From the NCBI GenBank assembly GCA_951799425.1, contig OX637409.1, forward strand, positions 22,102,501 through 22,166,500: a stretch of 64,000 nucleotides of DNA, given 5' to 3'. The notes under the pieces were generated by a model. The model was given only the letters and a program-made list of their open reading frames with translations, did no database searches and had not been told where the DNA came from. Source of the DNA: Ilex aquifolium. Its lineage: Eukaryota > Streptophyta > Magnoliopsida > Aquifoliales > Aquifoliaceae. The position numbers and the translations under genes were made by a program. Shown piece by piece: positions 32,299 through 43,406 of the stretch (position 1 is its first letter; each line of letters begins with the position of its first letter).

Positions 32299-35200
32299 TT
32301 CCCTCCTTTAATTCAACGAGGGCTTGCACTCCCAACATGGACCGGAACTTCTTGAATTTATCTTCTGCTAAAGCCTTTGTGAGTATATCTGCTGGCTGAA
32401 TATCAGTGTAGCAGTGCTGCAACTCTATTTCTTCTTTTGCAACCAGCTCACGAATGAAATGGTATCGTGTCTCAATGTGCTTGGTTCTGCCTTGCTGGAC
32501 TGGATTCTTGGATATTGCAATAATGGATTTGTTGTCGCAGAATATCACAATTGGTCTACCTTGCTTCTGCTTCAAGTCCTCCAAAATTCTTCTCAACCAA
32601 ACAATATGACATGCCGAAGTTGTTGCTGCAATGTACTCAGCTTCTGTGCTTGACAAGGCTGTAGTTTGCTGCTTCTTTGATGCCCAAGAAATAGCCCCTG
32701 AGCCAAGATTAAAAACATAACCTGTTGTGCTTCTTCTGTCTTCTGCACAACCAGCCCAATCACTGTCAGTAAAAGCAACAAGATTGTTGGATTTGCTTTT
32801 CATATACCTGATGCCAAAATTTGAAGTGCCCTGAACATATCTAAGAATTCTCTTAGCTGCCGCCAAATGATGTTTGCTTGGATTGTGCATAAATCTCGAA
32901 ATGAGATTTACAACAAATAATATGTCAGGCCTTGTGTGGGTGAGATACATAAGACCTCCCACCATACTTCTAAAGTGCTTCTCATCAACCTTTTCCACTC
33001 CATCATTCAAGGAGAGCTTCTCATTGGTGTTCAATGGTGTTTTGGCAGGCTTGCAATTCACCAGTCCAAATTTCTTTAACAAGTCAGTAGCATATTTCCT
33101 TTGACCAATAAAAATACCATTTGAATCTTGCACAACTTCAATGCCCAAAAAATAATGCAAAGAACCCAAATCAGACATTTCAAAAGCTTGCATCATAGAC
33201 TTTTTAAATGCTTCCATCATTTGAGAAGAACTTCCAGTATATATCATGTCATCCACATAAAGACACACAACCAAGAAATCATTGCCATCACTTTTAACAT
33301 ACAAGGTGGGTTCACTAGCACTCTTCTGAAATCCATTATTAGCAAAATAAGTATCAACCTTGTTGTACCAAGCTCTTGGTGATTGCTTGAGCCCATAGAG
33401 TGCTTTGTGCAATTTGTAGACTTGGTGCTCTAGTTCTTTCACGACGAAACCTTGAGGCTGCTCGACATAAACATCTTCCAAAAGCTCACCATTAAGAAAT
33501 GCAGACTTTATATCTAGTTGATAAACTGCCCAACTATTATGGGCTGCCAAAGCCAAAAGTGTTCTAATTGTGTCAAATCGAGCAACAGGAGCAAAAGTTT
33601 TGGTAAAGTCAATACCTGGAACTTGTGCATACCCTTTCGCAACTAGTCGAGCTTTTTTCCTTTGCAACGTACCATCTGGATTGAACTTAGACTTGTAAAT
33701 CCACTTGAAACCAATTGCTTCTTTTCCTCTTGGTAAATCCACAAAGGTCCATGTCTTGTTCTTCTCAATTGAATCAATCTCTTCTTTCATTGCTCCACAC
33801 CATTCCTTGTTTTCCACTGCATCTTCGAAACAAGTAAGTTCCAAAGCAAAACAAGCATATTCACATGAAGCATAAATATCAGCAAGACTTCTTACCCTCC
33901 TTGGTGTAGAATTTGGAGATGAAGAAGGAGACACATGCGGGAAGGATGACTCGAGATCAAAATTTTCTTCTTCCATCAATGTAGGATTTGAGTCACGGCG
34001 ATCCCAGTTCCAAGAATCATTTTCATTGAATACAACATCTCGGCTAATAATCAATTTTCCAGAATCGGGGTCATAAAGTCTATACCCCTTACTTTCTTCA
34101 CTATAGCCGACAAAGATGCACTTGGTACTCTTGTCATCTAGCTTACTCCTTAACTCAGAAGGTACAAATGCATAAGCGATGAAACCAAATATCTTTAAGT
34201 GACTTACATTTGGTTTCCTCCCATACCAAGCTTCATAAGGAGTCTTCCCTTGGACAACTCGTGTTGGAAATCTGTTGAGTAGATAAGTAGCTACTGCCAC
34301 AGCTTCTGCCCAAAATTTCTTGGGAAGGGTTTTCTCTTTCAACATGCTTTTTGCTGCTTCAACAATAGTCCTATTCTTGCGCTCTGCGACCCCATTCTGT
34401 TGAGGAGTATAGCTGGTTGTGAGCTGCCTTTGGATGCCGTGGTTTCTACAAAACATTCGGAATTCTGTGGAAGTGAACTCACCACCACGGTCAGTACGAA
34501 GTGTTAAAATAGAACAACCAGTTTGTTTTTCAACAGCAACTTTAAATTGCTTAAAGTGCTCAAAAGCTTCAGATTTCTCCTTCAAAAAATATACCCAGGT
34601 CATCCTTGAAAAATCATCAACCAAAATCAAGAAATACTTACTTCCACTTAAAGAAAGTGTTTGCATTGGGCCACATAAATCAGCATGTACTAGCAACAAT
34701 GGTTTGCTAGCTCTCCAAGATTTACCGACAGGGAACTTGTCACGATGATGCTTTCCAAAAATACACGCTTCACATATTTCCCTATTACCTTTCACCATTG
34801 GCAAACCAGAAACCATATTCTCTCTATGCAACAAATTCAGTCCACCAAAATTAAGATGACCATATCTCCTATGCCAAAGCATGGAATCACTACTTGATGC
34901 ACTAAAAGCATTGATGGTAACCTTTGAAAACACAAGAGGAAACATCTTGTTTTCTGTCATTTTAACAGAGTGAATTAGGCTCATACTCCTCTTATCATAT
35001 AACATGCATTCATCATTATCAAAAACAGCATAACAACCTCTTCGTATCAATTGACCCAAACTTAGCAAATTTTGTGCTAACCCCGGAACATACATAACAT
35101 CATGAATGAGTTTCCTACCAGATTTTGAGGTCACAGAAATAGTACCCATTCCACATACCTGGACATGGTTGTTGTCCCCCATCTTTACTTGTGTCTTCAC

Positions 35201-36325
35201 CGACTCATCAATTTCCACAAAGAAATTTATATTGCCAGTCATGTGGTTACTACAACCACTATCAAGATACCAAACATCTTCACACATGTCAACATGAGCA
35301 GCCAAACATGTAAGAAATAAATTTTCTTCAGATCCATCTTTTTGTTCATGAAAATTGGCCTGCTCTTTGTTTTTTTGGAAACAATTTTTCTCAACATGGC
35401 CATACTTCTTGCAATGATAGCATTGTGGAGAATTTTTATTTGGACCAGACTTATTTTTAAACCAACAATCCTTATCTTCATGATTTGTTTTTCCACAATA
35501 TGAACATGGAGTGTAGTTTGCATTGTTACCTCTAATAGAGTTTCTCTGCTGATCATTATTTCTGCCTCTGCCTCTGCCTCTTCCACGGGATGCAAAACCA
35601 CGCCCCCTGCCATTATTTCCTCATCCTAAGCCATCTGAATTGCTTTTCGTATCAACCTTTGACTGAAAAGCATGCTGCAAAGAAGCTTCTGTTGTCCTGT
35701 TCAATCGCTGCTCATGTGCTTGAAGAGAGCCCATTAGTTCATGGACAGAGTAACCAGAAAGATCATTTGATTCTTCTATGGCAGCAACAACATGATCAAA
35801 CTTGGAAGGAAGGCTTCGCAAAACCTTCTCGACAATTTTTTGATCAGTCAATTCTTCTCCAAAGGCTCTAATTTGATTAACTATTGAAGAAACTTTAGAG
35901 AAGAATACTTGGATCGAGTCAGAAGACTTCATTGATAAATTTTCAAACTCTCGACGGAGAGTTTGTAACTTCACTATAACAACTTTGCTTGAGCCTTGAT
36001 ACTCTTCTTCGAGCAGGTCCCAAGCTTCCTTCGATGTGGTTGCGGCCATAACCCGTGGAAATATGGCTTCATCCAAAGCTTGTTGAATCAGGAACAAAGC
36101 TTTGGCATCCTTCTTTTTCTTTTCTTTCAGCTCACTGCGTTGAGCTGCAGAGAGCCTTGTAGCATGCTCAGAATCTGCATCCTCTTCAAGGCCGTTCTCC
36201 ACCAAGTCCCATAAGTCATAGGACATAAATAAAGTCTTCATCTTGACACGCCAAAATTGATAATTGAGACCAGCAAAAATAGGAATAGTTTGAGAAGAGC
36301 TCATTGCAATGTTACTGCTAGACAT
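32249..36325 (-). CDS. Copia gag-pol region
   Basis: The Gag part (about 35.6-36.3 kb) starts MSSSNIAMSSSQTIPIF, followed by the FWRVKMKTLFMSYDLWDLVE and LRRLPSKFDHVVAAIEES-like copia Gag blocks, then a CCHC knuckle (CYHCKKYGHVEKNC). Protease shows LDSGCSNHMTG. Integrase shows an HxxC zinc region, HADLCGPM, LRTDRGGEF and TPQQNGVAERKNRTI. Reverse transcriptase shows QLDIKSAFLNGEL and CLYVDDMIYTG. RNase H shows SSTEAEYIA and KHIETRYHFIRE. The whole forms the single polyprotein layout of copia elements. Treated as a fossil; breaks are not itemised. Confidence 0.95.
32299..32312 (-). other. Copia polypurine tract
   Basis: The minus strand reads AAAGGAGGGAA directly before the 3' LTR. This is the usual primer site for plus-strand DNA synthesis in LTR elements. 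Confidence 0.85.
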
Positions 36326-36386
36326 GTTTTCAAATTGAATTGGTCAGAAAATGAAAAGAATAAAGAACTCTCTCAACAAACCTTTG

Positions 36387-36399
36387 GCTCTGATACCAA
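36387..36399 (-). other. Copia primer binding site
   Basis: The minus strand reads TGGTATCAGAGC just inside the 5' LTR. This is the standard match to the 3' end of initiator methionine tRNA used by plant copia elements. Confidence 0.92.
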
Positions 36400-36400
36400 A

Positions 36401-36787
36401 TGTTAGAAAATATATAGAAGGATTACTCACACAACCACTCACAAGGAAATTTCAGCAAACAAGGACTCAAAGGATTTTATTGAATATCAAATCAACTGAC
36501 CAATAGCAGTGAGCTTACAATACTCTGTGGACTGACATCAAGTCTTTAAATAGACTCCAGCACTTGCTCTGTTTCACACACGTAGCTCCACTTCCTAAAG
36601 TTTCTAACAAATAGCATACTTCAACAATGACACTTAATAGAAAACTCCTACATACACTCAACCACTTAGCATTATCACATTATTATAGAACTACTAAATA
36701 ACAGAGACCTAAATAAGTGGAACAAAACAGATAACAATTAAAGACCAAGTCTGCCTTCAAAGCCCACGTGTGAATTACTCTCCAACA
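36401..36787 (-). repeat. Copia 5' LTR (element orientation)
   Basis: 387 bp, identical to 31912-32298, followed by the TCTCT target duplication. Confidence 0.97.
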
Positions 36788-37874
36788 TCTCTCTAGGCAG
36801 ACACAGTGACACACACCAACAAAAATGAAGGAAAAGTTGCTGGGTTTTCTTTCTCTCTCTCTGATATGCTGGGTTTTCTTTCTTTCTCTCTCACATGTAT
36901 GTTGATTGTTGGGTCTCTCACTCTCTACACGCGCAAAAATACACAGTTAAGTATACACAGTTAAGTAAAAAATACACATGCTGGGTTTTCTTTCTTTCAA
37001 TTATGAATAATTGAATGAGTTAAATATATACTATACACTTATTTTTTACCAAGAACACACACACCACACATTCAACAATCGAGTTAAGACACACAATATA
37101 ATATTTGATTTTTATTGTGATTAAATTTTTAATTAAATTATTATTTTATTATTTTTATTATTTTTTTATTATATGACCGGTCCGACCAGTTGACCCAACA
37201 GTTGAACCAGTGAACCATTGATCCAGTCCCTCTACCTGTTCGATGTCCGGTCCGATTCTAATAACATTGCTAACGAGCATATCTATTCCTTCAATCTAGG
37301 AGTAAGAATCCTAGTGTGATTCTACATCGAATAAGCAGGAGTTAGAGATAAGGATCTAAAACCAAGAGTCCTAATCTAACTCCACTCCGTGCATCTAGCG
37401 CCTGGCTATAAGGTTAACCAACAATTCAGGTTCTTTTGGGATACATTTCCCAATTGCTATAAATAAAGGCTTCCGGTACCAAGATTCAATCCTAGCCTAG
37501 TCACTCTAATCTTTTCTTTGACTTATAATCTAACTTAAATATCGGAGTTCCTTTAGTTGCTTCCGGCCATCGGAGAACCGGCCATTGGTTCACTAGGTGT
37601 TCTTTACGCTTTCTCAGTCCTTTCTCTCCATACAAGGTGGAGACTCATAGTGCAAAATTATCCCTACACACACATTACATACAACTAGCTAAAAGGGCTT
37701 GTGAGTTTCTTTTTAATCTGCTAATCAGAAGTTCATAGAAGCAATTAGCACATCGGAATAGTAGATTTGTAGTACTGTCAAGTTGTTGTGAATCAAAGAC
37801 CACATTCACACCCTGAAAGCTGTAAAACTACACTTCAGAACTCAATAGATGGATACTGCACATTGTATATTAAA

Positions 37875-39445
37875 CTATCCGAACTGGCGTTGGTAACTCA
37901 AAACAGACATAATAGTCTGTATCATAGTGAGTACTATGATGAGGAAGGCAGAAAACACTGAGATTAATGACCATGGACTGCTAAAATAAGTACGCTTCAT
38001 GGTTGCCCAATTGCTGCTGTAATAGGCCTCTACTTCTCTGAACTGCTTGGAGAGATAGCAGTTGCTAACGTTGAAGACAATATTCTTCCCAGTATTCACT
38101 TAGATGAACGTCTTCCACACCCTTGGACGACATAAACAACGATTCAACCATGGACTTGTGAAGATGGGGTTGTCCTCGTTGATGACATATTCACTACGAC
38201 CAAGATGGTGTAAGAGCTCAATTACAAAGCATCCGTCAAGTAACATCATTTCAACAATGTCATGGCTAGACATGAGGATGATATCAGAGTAGCACTCTCT
38301 TGTATTTTTTTCTAACATTCTCATCTCACTAAGATAGAAATTTATATCTTCCCCATAACCTCTTCCTCGAGAAAGAAATTTATCCAAAAAGGTTCAAACT
38401 TGAGTAAATGACCCTTGCCGTATTATTGACACAATCAGGGGCGGAACCAGGAATTTAGTTTAGGGTAGACACTTCAATTCTAAAATTTAATTAATATTTT
38501 TCAATCGATAAAAATATAATAATAAATTTATATTTGTTTAGATTGAGACCAATCGTTGAAAATTAAAAATTAATTGTAGGCCACTTAAGAGTACAAACAA
38601 ATAAAAACACATATCAATTACAGAAAATTTTACTACAATAAAATACACTAAACAAGAAATTAAAGAATGATTGCAGCTCATAGTTTAGGAGGGGAAGAAA
38701 TCGTTAGGAAAGAATCATGAGTAAAAAAAGGATGAAAGTTAACAAAAAAGTCATTGACAACATTGATATTACCTCATTGGATTTCATATAAAGGTAAGAA
38801 ATAGCTCACGTATGACTTGCACAATCACCAATTGCGTAGTCTTATCTCTCTGTTTTTCTTTAACTTTCTCAGTCTTTTATTTGTTTTCATTTTATGCGAG
38901 GAATCTCATAAGATTACAATTCTTATATGTGGATTTTTCAAAGTTCAATTTTTTTTTTACTTTATTTTATGAACATTTTTTTATATACTTACAAAATGAT
39001 CCTATATTATCACATTATAATCCTACTTTTTGATCCAATATTTAAAGAAGCTCATATTTTTTTATAAAAAAAATTCACAAAATGAGTTTCAATATACCCG
39101 TAACATGCTTAGTCATTTTGTGTTAGTTTATACGAAATTATTAGGGTGGGCATAATAAAATTATTTAAAAAAATATTTAACAAAGTGATATATGTATATA
39201 CATAAAAAAAAAAAAACCAAAATTTGAGGGTGGGCCTAAGCCCCCTGGCCCTATTGTCACTTCGCCCTGGACACAATCTGAGGCTCTTGGGCCTTGTCAT
39301 TGATAGCTACAACTACCAGGCTATGAGGAAGCCTTTCATTCATCCCATTCTCGTTCTTGTTGCTGAATGCTGTCCATTGCCTCGAGGACTTCATCATCCT
39401 CACTTCGTTGCCTTGACCATTCTTCACTTTGATTCACCGTCACAA
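37875..39445 (-). pseudogene. DUF247 pseudogene with central deletion, split by a hAT element
   Basis: Three DUF247 pieces lie in order on the minus strand. The N-terminal LPHSLVVVAINDKAQEPQI region is at about 39270-39345, with an acidic head up to about 39445. The EMRMLEKNTRECYSDIILMSS...LLDGCFVIELL...DNPIFTSPWL region is at 38130-38390. The C-terminal CYLSKQFREVEAYY...SVFSAFLIIVLTMIQ region is at 37875-38090. About 230 codons between the second and third pieces are deleted, and the join leaves the two in different frames. A hAT element (38435-39269) separates the first and second pieces. The 3' flank matches the relic at 17630. It cannot encode a DUF247 protein. Confidence 0.85.
38435..39269. 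mobile_element. Non-autonomous hAT element, 835 bp, inside DUF247 relic
   Basis: The left end CAGGGGCGGAACCAGG and the right end TCACTTCGCCCTG form short inverted termini. The exact 8-bp duplication GACACAAT lies at 38427-38434 and 39270-39277. The right end also carries GGTGGGCCTAAGCCCCCTGG, a composition frequent in plant elements starting CAGGGGCGGA. No coding capacity. Confidence 0.88.
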
Positions 39446-40044
39446 AAAAATTGTCTCAAAAAGACCCTAATTGTTATAGAACATTGCAGCCCAAAAAAAA
39501 ACGTATGATCGATATCTATAATATAAAATATAGTGAACTTCAATAAGTTCATCCGACAGTCTCAAATAGACTCATTTAACGGTCACCAACATTCTTCTTA
39601 AAACTATTTACATTGTACCGTGTCTTCAAGCACGAGTTATCCCTAGTGATTAGATAATTAGGAGAACAAATTCGTGTATAAGTATATAACATATGTGAAA
39701 TGAAAAAGACACAATATGAACACGATGATGCCATAGAATTTTTAAATATTAGGCCAAGATATGCTTGATACATTCTACAATAAAACATATCTTATATTTT
39801 TATTGTTACATACTTCATTGATTATGACACATAAAAAATTAAATATTATAAAAAAAACCATAAAAGTGGTTGTTGATTGATTCTTCAACAAGTGACAATA
39901 CAACATGACCATACCGTCATTGGTCATGGACAGAGGGAGCAACAGATGGGGTTGAAAGCGCATGAGCCGTTCCCTGCACATGGGTTCAACTTCGAGTTTG
40001 AATCTTCAACTCCGATCACACTTTGCCCCTTCAGTTATTCACAG
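39446..40044. other. Gene-free interval between DUF247 relic and next hAT element
   Basis: AT-rich, with short open frames only (minus 39576-39788 and 39775-39981) that resemble no family. Nothing else recognised. Confidence 0.4.
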
Positions 40045-41135
40045 CAGTATTATTAAAATCGAATTGGACCGGTCGGTTGGACCGTGAATCGGGACTTAAA
40101 ACGGTCTGATTCTGTAGTTAGATCTCATAAGAAAGTAAACCATTTAAGAATCGCTAAATCGGTCGATTTTGGACCAAACTCGTGAACAGGATAGTTTGAA
40201 TTTTAAGGGCTATATGTAAAAAAAAAAAAAAAAACTTTTTTTGGGGCCCATTTGCCCTAAATCAAATATTGATTTGTCGCTCCTTCACAGCTCAGTGGCC
40301 ACTGAGGCGACCACCTACCACCCCACCCACCCACCACTCAGGCGACTACCCACCACTCAGGCGACCATCCACCACTCACCCACCACTTAGGCGACCACTC
40401 AGGCGACGAAGAAAAGGTCAGGGAGGTGACCATCCATGCTGGTCTGGTTCATCGCTCATCACCTTTGGTTTTTTGACCATCCACCACCCACCAACCACTC
40501 AGGCGACCACTCAGGCGAGGAAGAGAAGGCAGGGAGGTGACCATCCATGCTGGTCTGGTTCATCGTTCATCACCTCTGGGTTTTTTTTTTATTAAAAAAA
40601 AAATCATCATGTTAGTACATAGGAACAAGAAAGAGAAACAAAAAATGGTTAAATTTGAGGGAAGATTGGGGAGTTTAGGACCTCCCCCATTTGGTTTCTC
40701 TAGTGGCAAAATGACAGAACTGAATTGAAAGTAGCTCTATCTCTCTCTTTCTCTCTTAAATTTGGCTTAATCATTCTAACTATTTGCACTTGCAGTCTAT
40801 TGGGTTTTGTATTTACTGCATTCTGAGTATTTGCTCTTTGTTTTGTATTTACTTTGTTCTGTCCCTTCTTTTAATCTATTTAATTTTTTATTTACTTGAA
40901 AATACTTTATTCTATCTTTTTTTAATCTGCTAAATACTTAATTTCATTTTTTTATGAGCAAATTATATGCATTGTGGATATGTTTCATATTTTTTAGCTA
41001 AATTATTATATTTTATAATATTTATAATTTTTTATTATATGACCGGTCTGACTAGTTGACCCAACAGTTGAACCAGTGAACCATTGATCCAGTCCCCTCA
41101 CCGGTTCGATGGCAGGTCCAGTTTTGATAACATTG
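40045..41135. mobile_element. Non-autonomous hAT-like element, 1,091 bp, relative of 31544-37269
   Basis: The ends CAGTATTATTAAAATCG and TTTTGATAACATTG are an inverted pair and match the nest element. Subterminal words are also shared (GACTTAAAACGGTC near the left, GACCAGTTGACCCAACAGTTGAACC-like near the right). The flanking 8-mers ATTCACAG (40037-40044) and ATTCATAG (41136-41143) differ at one base, so it is somewhat older. A tandem repeat and a T/C-rich stretch fill the interior. No transposase. Confidence 0.82.
40285..40560 (+). repeat. CACCACTCAGGCGACCAC repeats inside the hAT element
   Basis: The CCACTCAGGCGAC unit recurs at least seven times with short spacers. A longer duplicated block holds GGGAGGTGACCATCCATGCTGG (in two copies, near 40419 and 40533). 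The open frame at 40269-40595 (Pro/Thr/His/Arg-rich) is a result of the repeat. It could be amplified host DNA picked up by the element, but I do not recognise it. Confidence 0.7.
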
Positions 41136-41184
41136 ATTCATAGCATTCCAAAATTACATTAATTCACACACACACGTAAAAATA

Positions 41185-41535
41185 CATTAGACCCCGACTC
41201 AAACCCGAACCCCAGATTCGACCCAACCACATACCAAACTCCGAACCCGGACTTGGACCTTACCCTAGATCTATACCCGACCCCACCTTAGACCCACACC
41301 CGACCCTAGACCCAACCTCAACCCCGAACCCACACTCATCCCCCACCTTGGACTTGGATCCAATCGTAGACCTGGACCCAACCTAGACCCAACCCCAAAC
41401 CTAGACCCAAACCCGACCTCGGACTTGGACCTACACTCGAACCCAAACCCTGACTTGACCCTGAATCCCACACCCGACCCTTGACCCCGACTTGTACCCG
41501 AACTCGACCCCAGACTTGGAACTGACCCCAGATTC
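41185..41535. repeat. GACCC-type minisatellite, left of the Athila element
   Basis: A degenerate 6/12-bp period: GACCCCGACTTGGACC, ACCCGACCCTAGACCC and similar. On the minus strand it reads as a Gly/Ser/Leu-rich frame (GSGLRLGLGSGVG), explained by the repeat. A second array of the same type lies at 53955-54345. Confidence 0.8.
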
Positions 41536-41999
41536 AGATGGGGGAGGAGCCAGAATCTCTTTCTAGTAATGACAATCATCAAGTTAAAGAGAAAGACTGC
41601 ACAACAATTATCAAAATTCGTTGCACCTAGTAAATATAATTGTTTTCTCAAAATTTCATTCTCTATAAAAAAATATTCCTAATCTGACACCTTTTATAAA
41701 ATAGTTCTTCATATTATTTTTTTTTACTTTATAAGACTTGACATATAAATACACGAGAAAAAAAATAGGACTTGACTAAGAAAAATTAATTTCTAGAATA
41801 AAGACAGTTTCTATAGAGTGTATTATTTTGACATATCACTTTACAAGTGGGCTTGTCAATGATAAGATTTCGATTCATCTGAATGACAATTTGTCTTGAA
41901 AACTCTATTTTGAATCTAATCTAGTTATTCAACTGATTTCGTTTTTATAATCCATATTTGAATTCATTAAATATGATTTTTTTTTTTATCAAAAATCCA

Positions 42000-42054
<55 letters not shown>

Positions 42055-42326
42055 TTATTTATTTATTTATTATATATGCATATCAAATTGAATCGAAGTG
42101 AATTGAATCATAATCAGATCAAATTTTTTTTTTATGTCCAAATCTAAAATCTTAAAATATGATGTAGTATATTCGAACTTGGATAATTGGTCAAAAATAT
42201 TAATTTATGTCATAGTAATCGAATTCAGATAAGGATTGATTCGGTAACTTAAGTGAGACATTGTAGAAGGAATATAAATAATTAGATATTAAAGAAAGAA
42301 TTGTAAGATTAAGTCTATATGAGCGA
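41536..42326. other. Gene-free AT-rich interval with an AT microsatellite
   Basis: A (AT)n tract at 42003-42051 is followed by TTTATTTATTTATT. Nothing else recognised before the retrotransposon at 42327. Confidence 0.6.
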
Positions 42327-43406
42327 TGCTTCAACTTTAATATTGTAACCCAAGCGCAAGTTAGGCGAAGTAATATAAATCTTGGAATACCGAGGTCGAT
42401 CCCTCAAGGAATTGTAACAAGATAACAATCACACAAAATACTAGAACAAACTTAAAATATGTGAGCAGTTTCAAAGATGTGTTGAATGAAAAAAAGTGAT
42501 TTGAGTAATTAAACAAGATAATAAATATAATAGAGCATCGGGTATCCTCCTCTCAATTCCATACGATAACGATTAAAGAATCAAATTTTAACTTGAAACA
42601 AGAATCAGATGTCGATTGATTCAAGAAACAAATCAAGTAAGAAAACCAAAAGTTATAATCAACGGATTATTCAGGAACCTGAACAACCGTCCAATTATAT
42701 TATTTTATGAATTAATGATAAATAATCCAAGCGTAGAATAACTAGTTATTTACTCGCAGGGAAATTCAAGCAATTGATGTACATGACACAACAACTCAAG
42801 GATTTTTACAGAGCAAAAACTTTGCTAAAATATTAGAAGTAAAATTAACAAAATATCATAAATCATTCAAATCGAATTCAATAACGTTACCGTACTTCAT
42901 TGAGAAGTTCTCCCTTAGCCCTAGTTCAGTCTTCTAGCCAGACATGATCAATCCAAAGAATAAACTAGAAAAAAGAATTATTTCCCAAAAATCAAGAAGA
43001 TCCCTATTACAAGATCTTCAATTTATATTTATACTTTGTTCCCCAACAGATTGACTTGGATTGAAACTCTTAATCTGGCGTTGGCAGATTAACCACACGC
43101 GTCCGGACGCGTGTTCTTCAACCGTCCGGACGCAACTTCCAGTATACTCTTTCTCAGCTCCTTGCCTTTCTGCCTCTTACGTCCGAACGCAGGGGGTTGA
43201 ACCGTCTGGACGCGTATTCCAGTGCCTTTCCTCTTCAGCTATGCCCCATCTCTGCTGACTTTCTTTTAATCTGCTGCAATTCCTCTGCAAAATATACACA
43301 ATTAACATAGCAACTATTCTTTAATTAATTAACCACATTTATCATACTTTCATGACTAAATAATTAATCTTTCCCCATGATAAATGTAACTATTGGACCT
43401 CAATCA
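42327..43406 (-). repeat. Athila-like 3' LTR (element orientation)
   Basis: 1,080 bp, pairs with 52767-53831. Contains a cluster of GTCCGGAC motifs at 43095-43215. Confidence 0.93.

Larger units (their letters stand above)
31912..36787 (-). mobile_element. Ty1/copia LTR retrotransposon, 4,876 bp, very young (fossil treatment)
   Basis: Two 387-bp LTRs (31912-32298 and 36401-36787) appear identical base for base. Both begin TGTTAGAAAA and end CTCCAACA, and the insertion is flanked by the 5-bp repeat TCTCT (31907-31911, 36788-36792). Identity of the LTRs implies a very recent insertion. The parts lie in copia order on the minus strand: Gag, zinc knuckle, protease, integrase, reverse transcriptase, RNase H. 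It looks nearly whole, with about one break in the coding frame. It sits inside the hAT-like element. Confidence 0.97.
31544..37269. mobile_element. Non-autonomous hAT-like element, about 845 bp of its own sequence, holding a copia element
   Basis: The ends CAGTGTTATCAGAATCGGACC and GGTCCGATTCTAATAACATTG (each given in part of a longer match) are inverted copies. The flanking 8-bp repeat CTAACGAG is exact (31536-31543 and 37270-37277), diagnostic of hAT. Inner sequence has CCGGTTGAACCGTGAACCGG words, three copies of CCCACTTCATCTTCTCC (31750-31790), and GGGTTTTCTTTC repeats on the far side of the copia insertion. No transposase. The element at 40045-41135 is a relative with the same termini. 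Confidence 0.85.
31263..37672 (+). mobile_element. Solo LTR (fossil), about 676 bp of its own sequence, split by nested elements
   Basis: The left end TGTAGGGATCAGATGC and the right end AAATTATCCCTACACACA show the TGTAGGGAT/ATCCCTACA end pattern of many plant LTRs. The flanking 5-bp repeat CATTA is at 31258-31262 and 37673-37677. A TATA-like CTATAAATAAAGGC lies near 37458, supporting plus orientation. The hAT-like element at 31544-37269, itself holding a copia element, interrupts it. No internal retrotransposon part belongs to this LTR, so it is a recombination remnant and the oldest layer of the nest. Confidence 0.75.

Noticed and set aside
41271-41651. Gly/Ser/Leu-rich frame (126 codons) on the minus strand, and similar ones at 54136-54354
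   Set aside because: By-products of the GACCC minisatellites.
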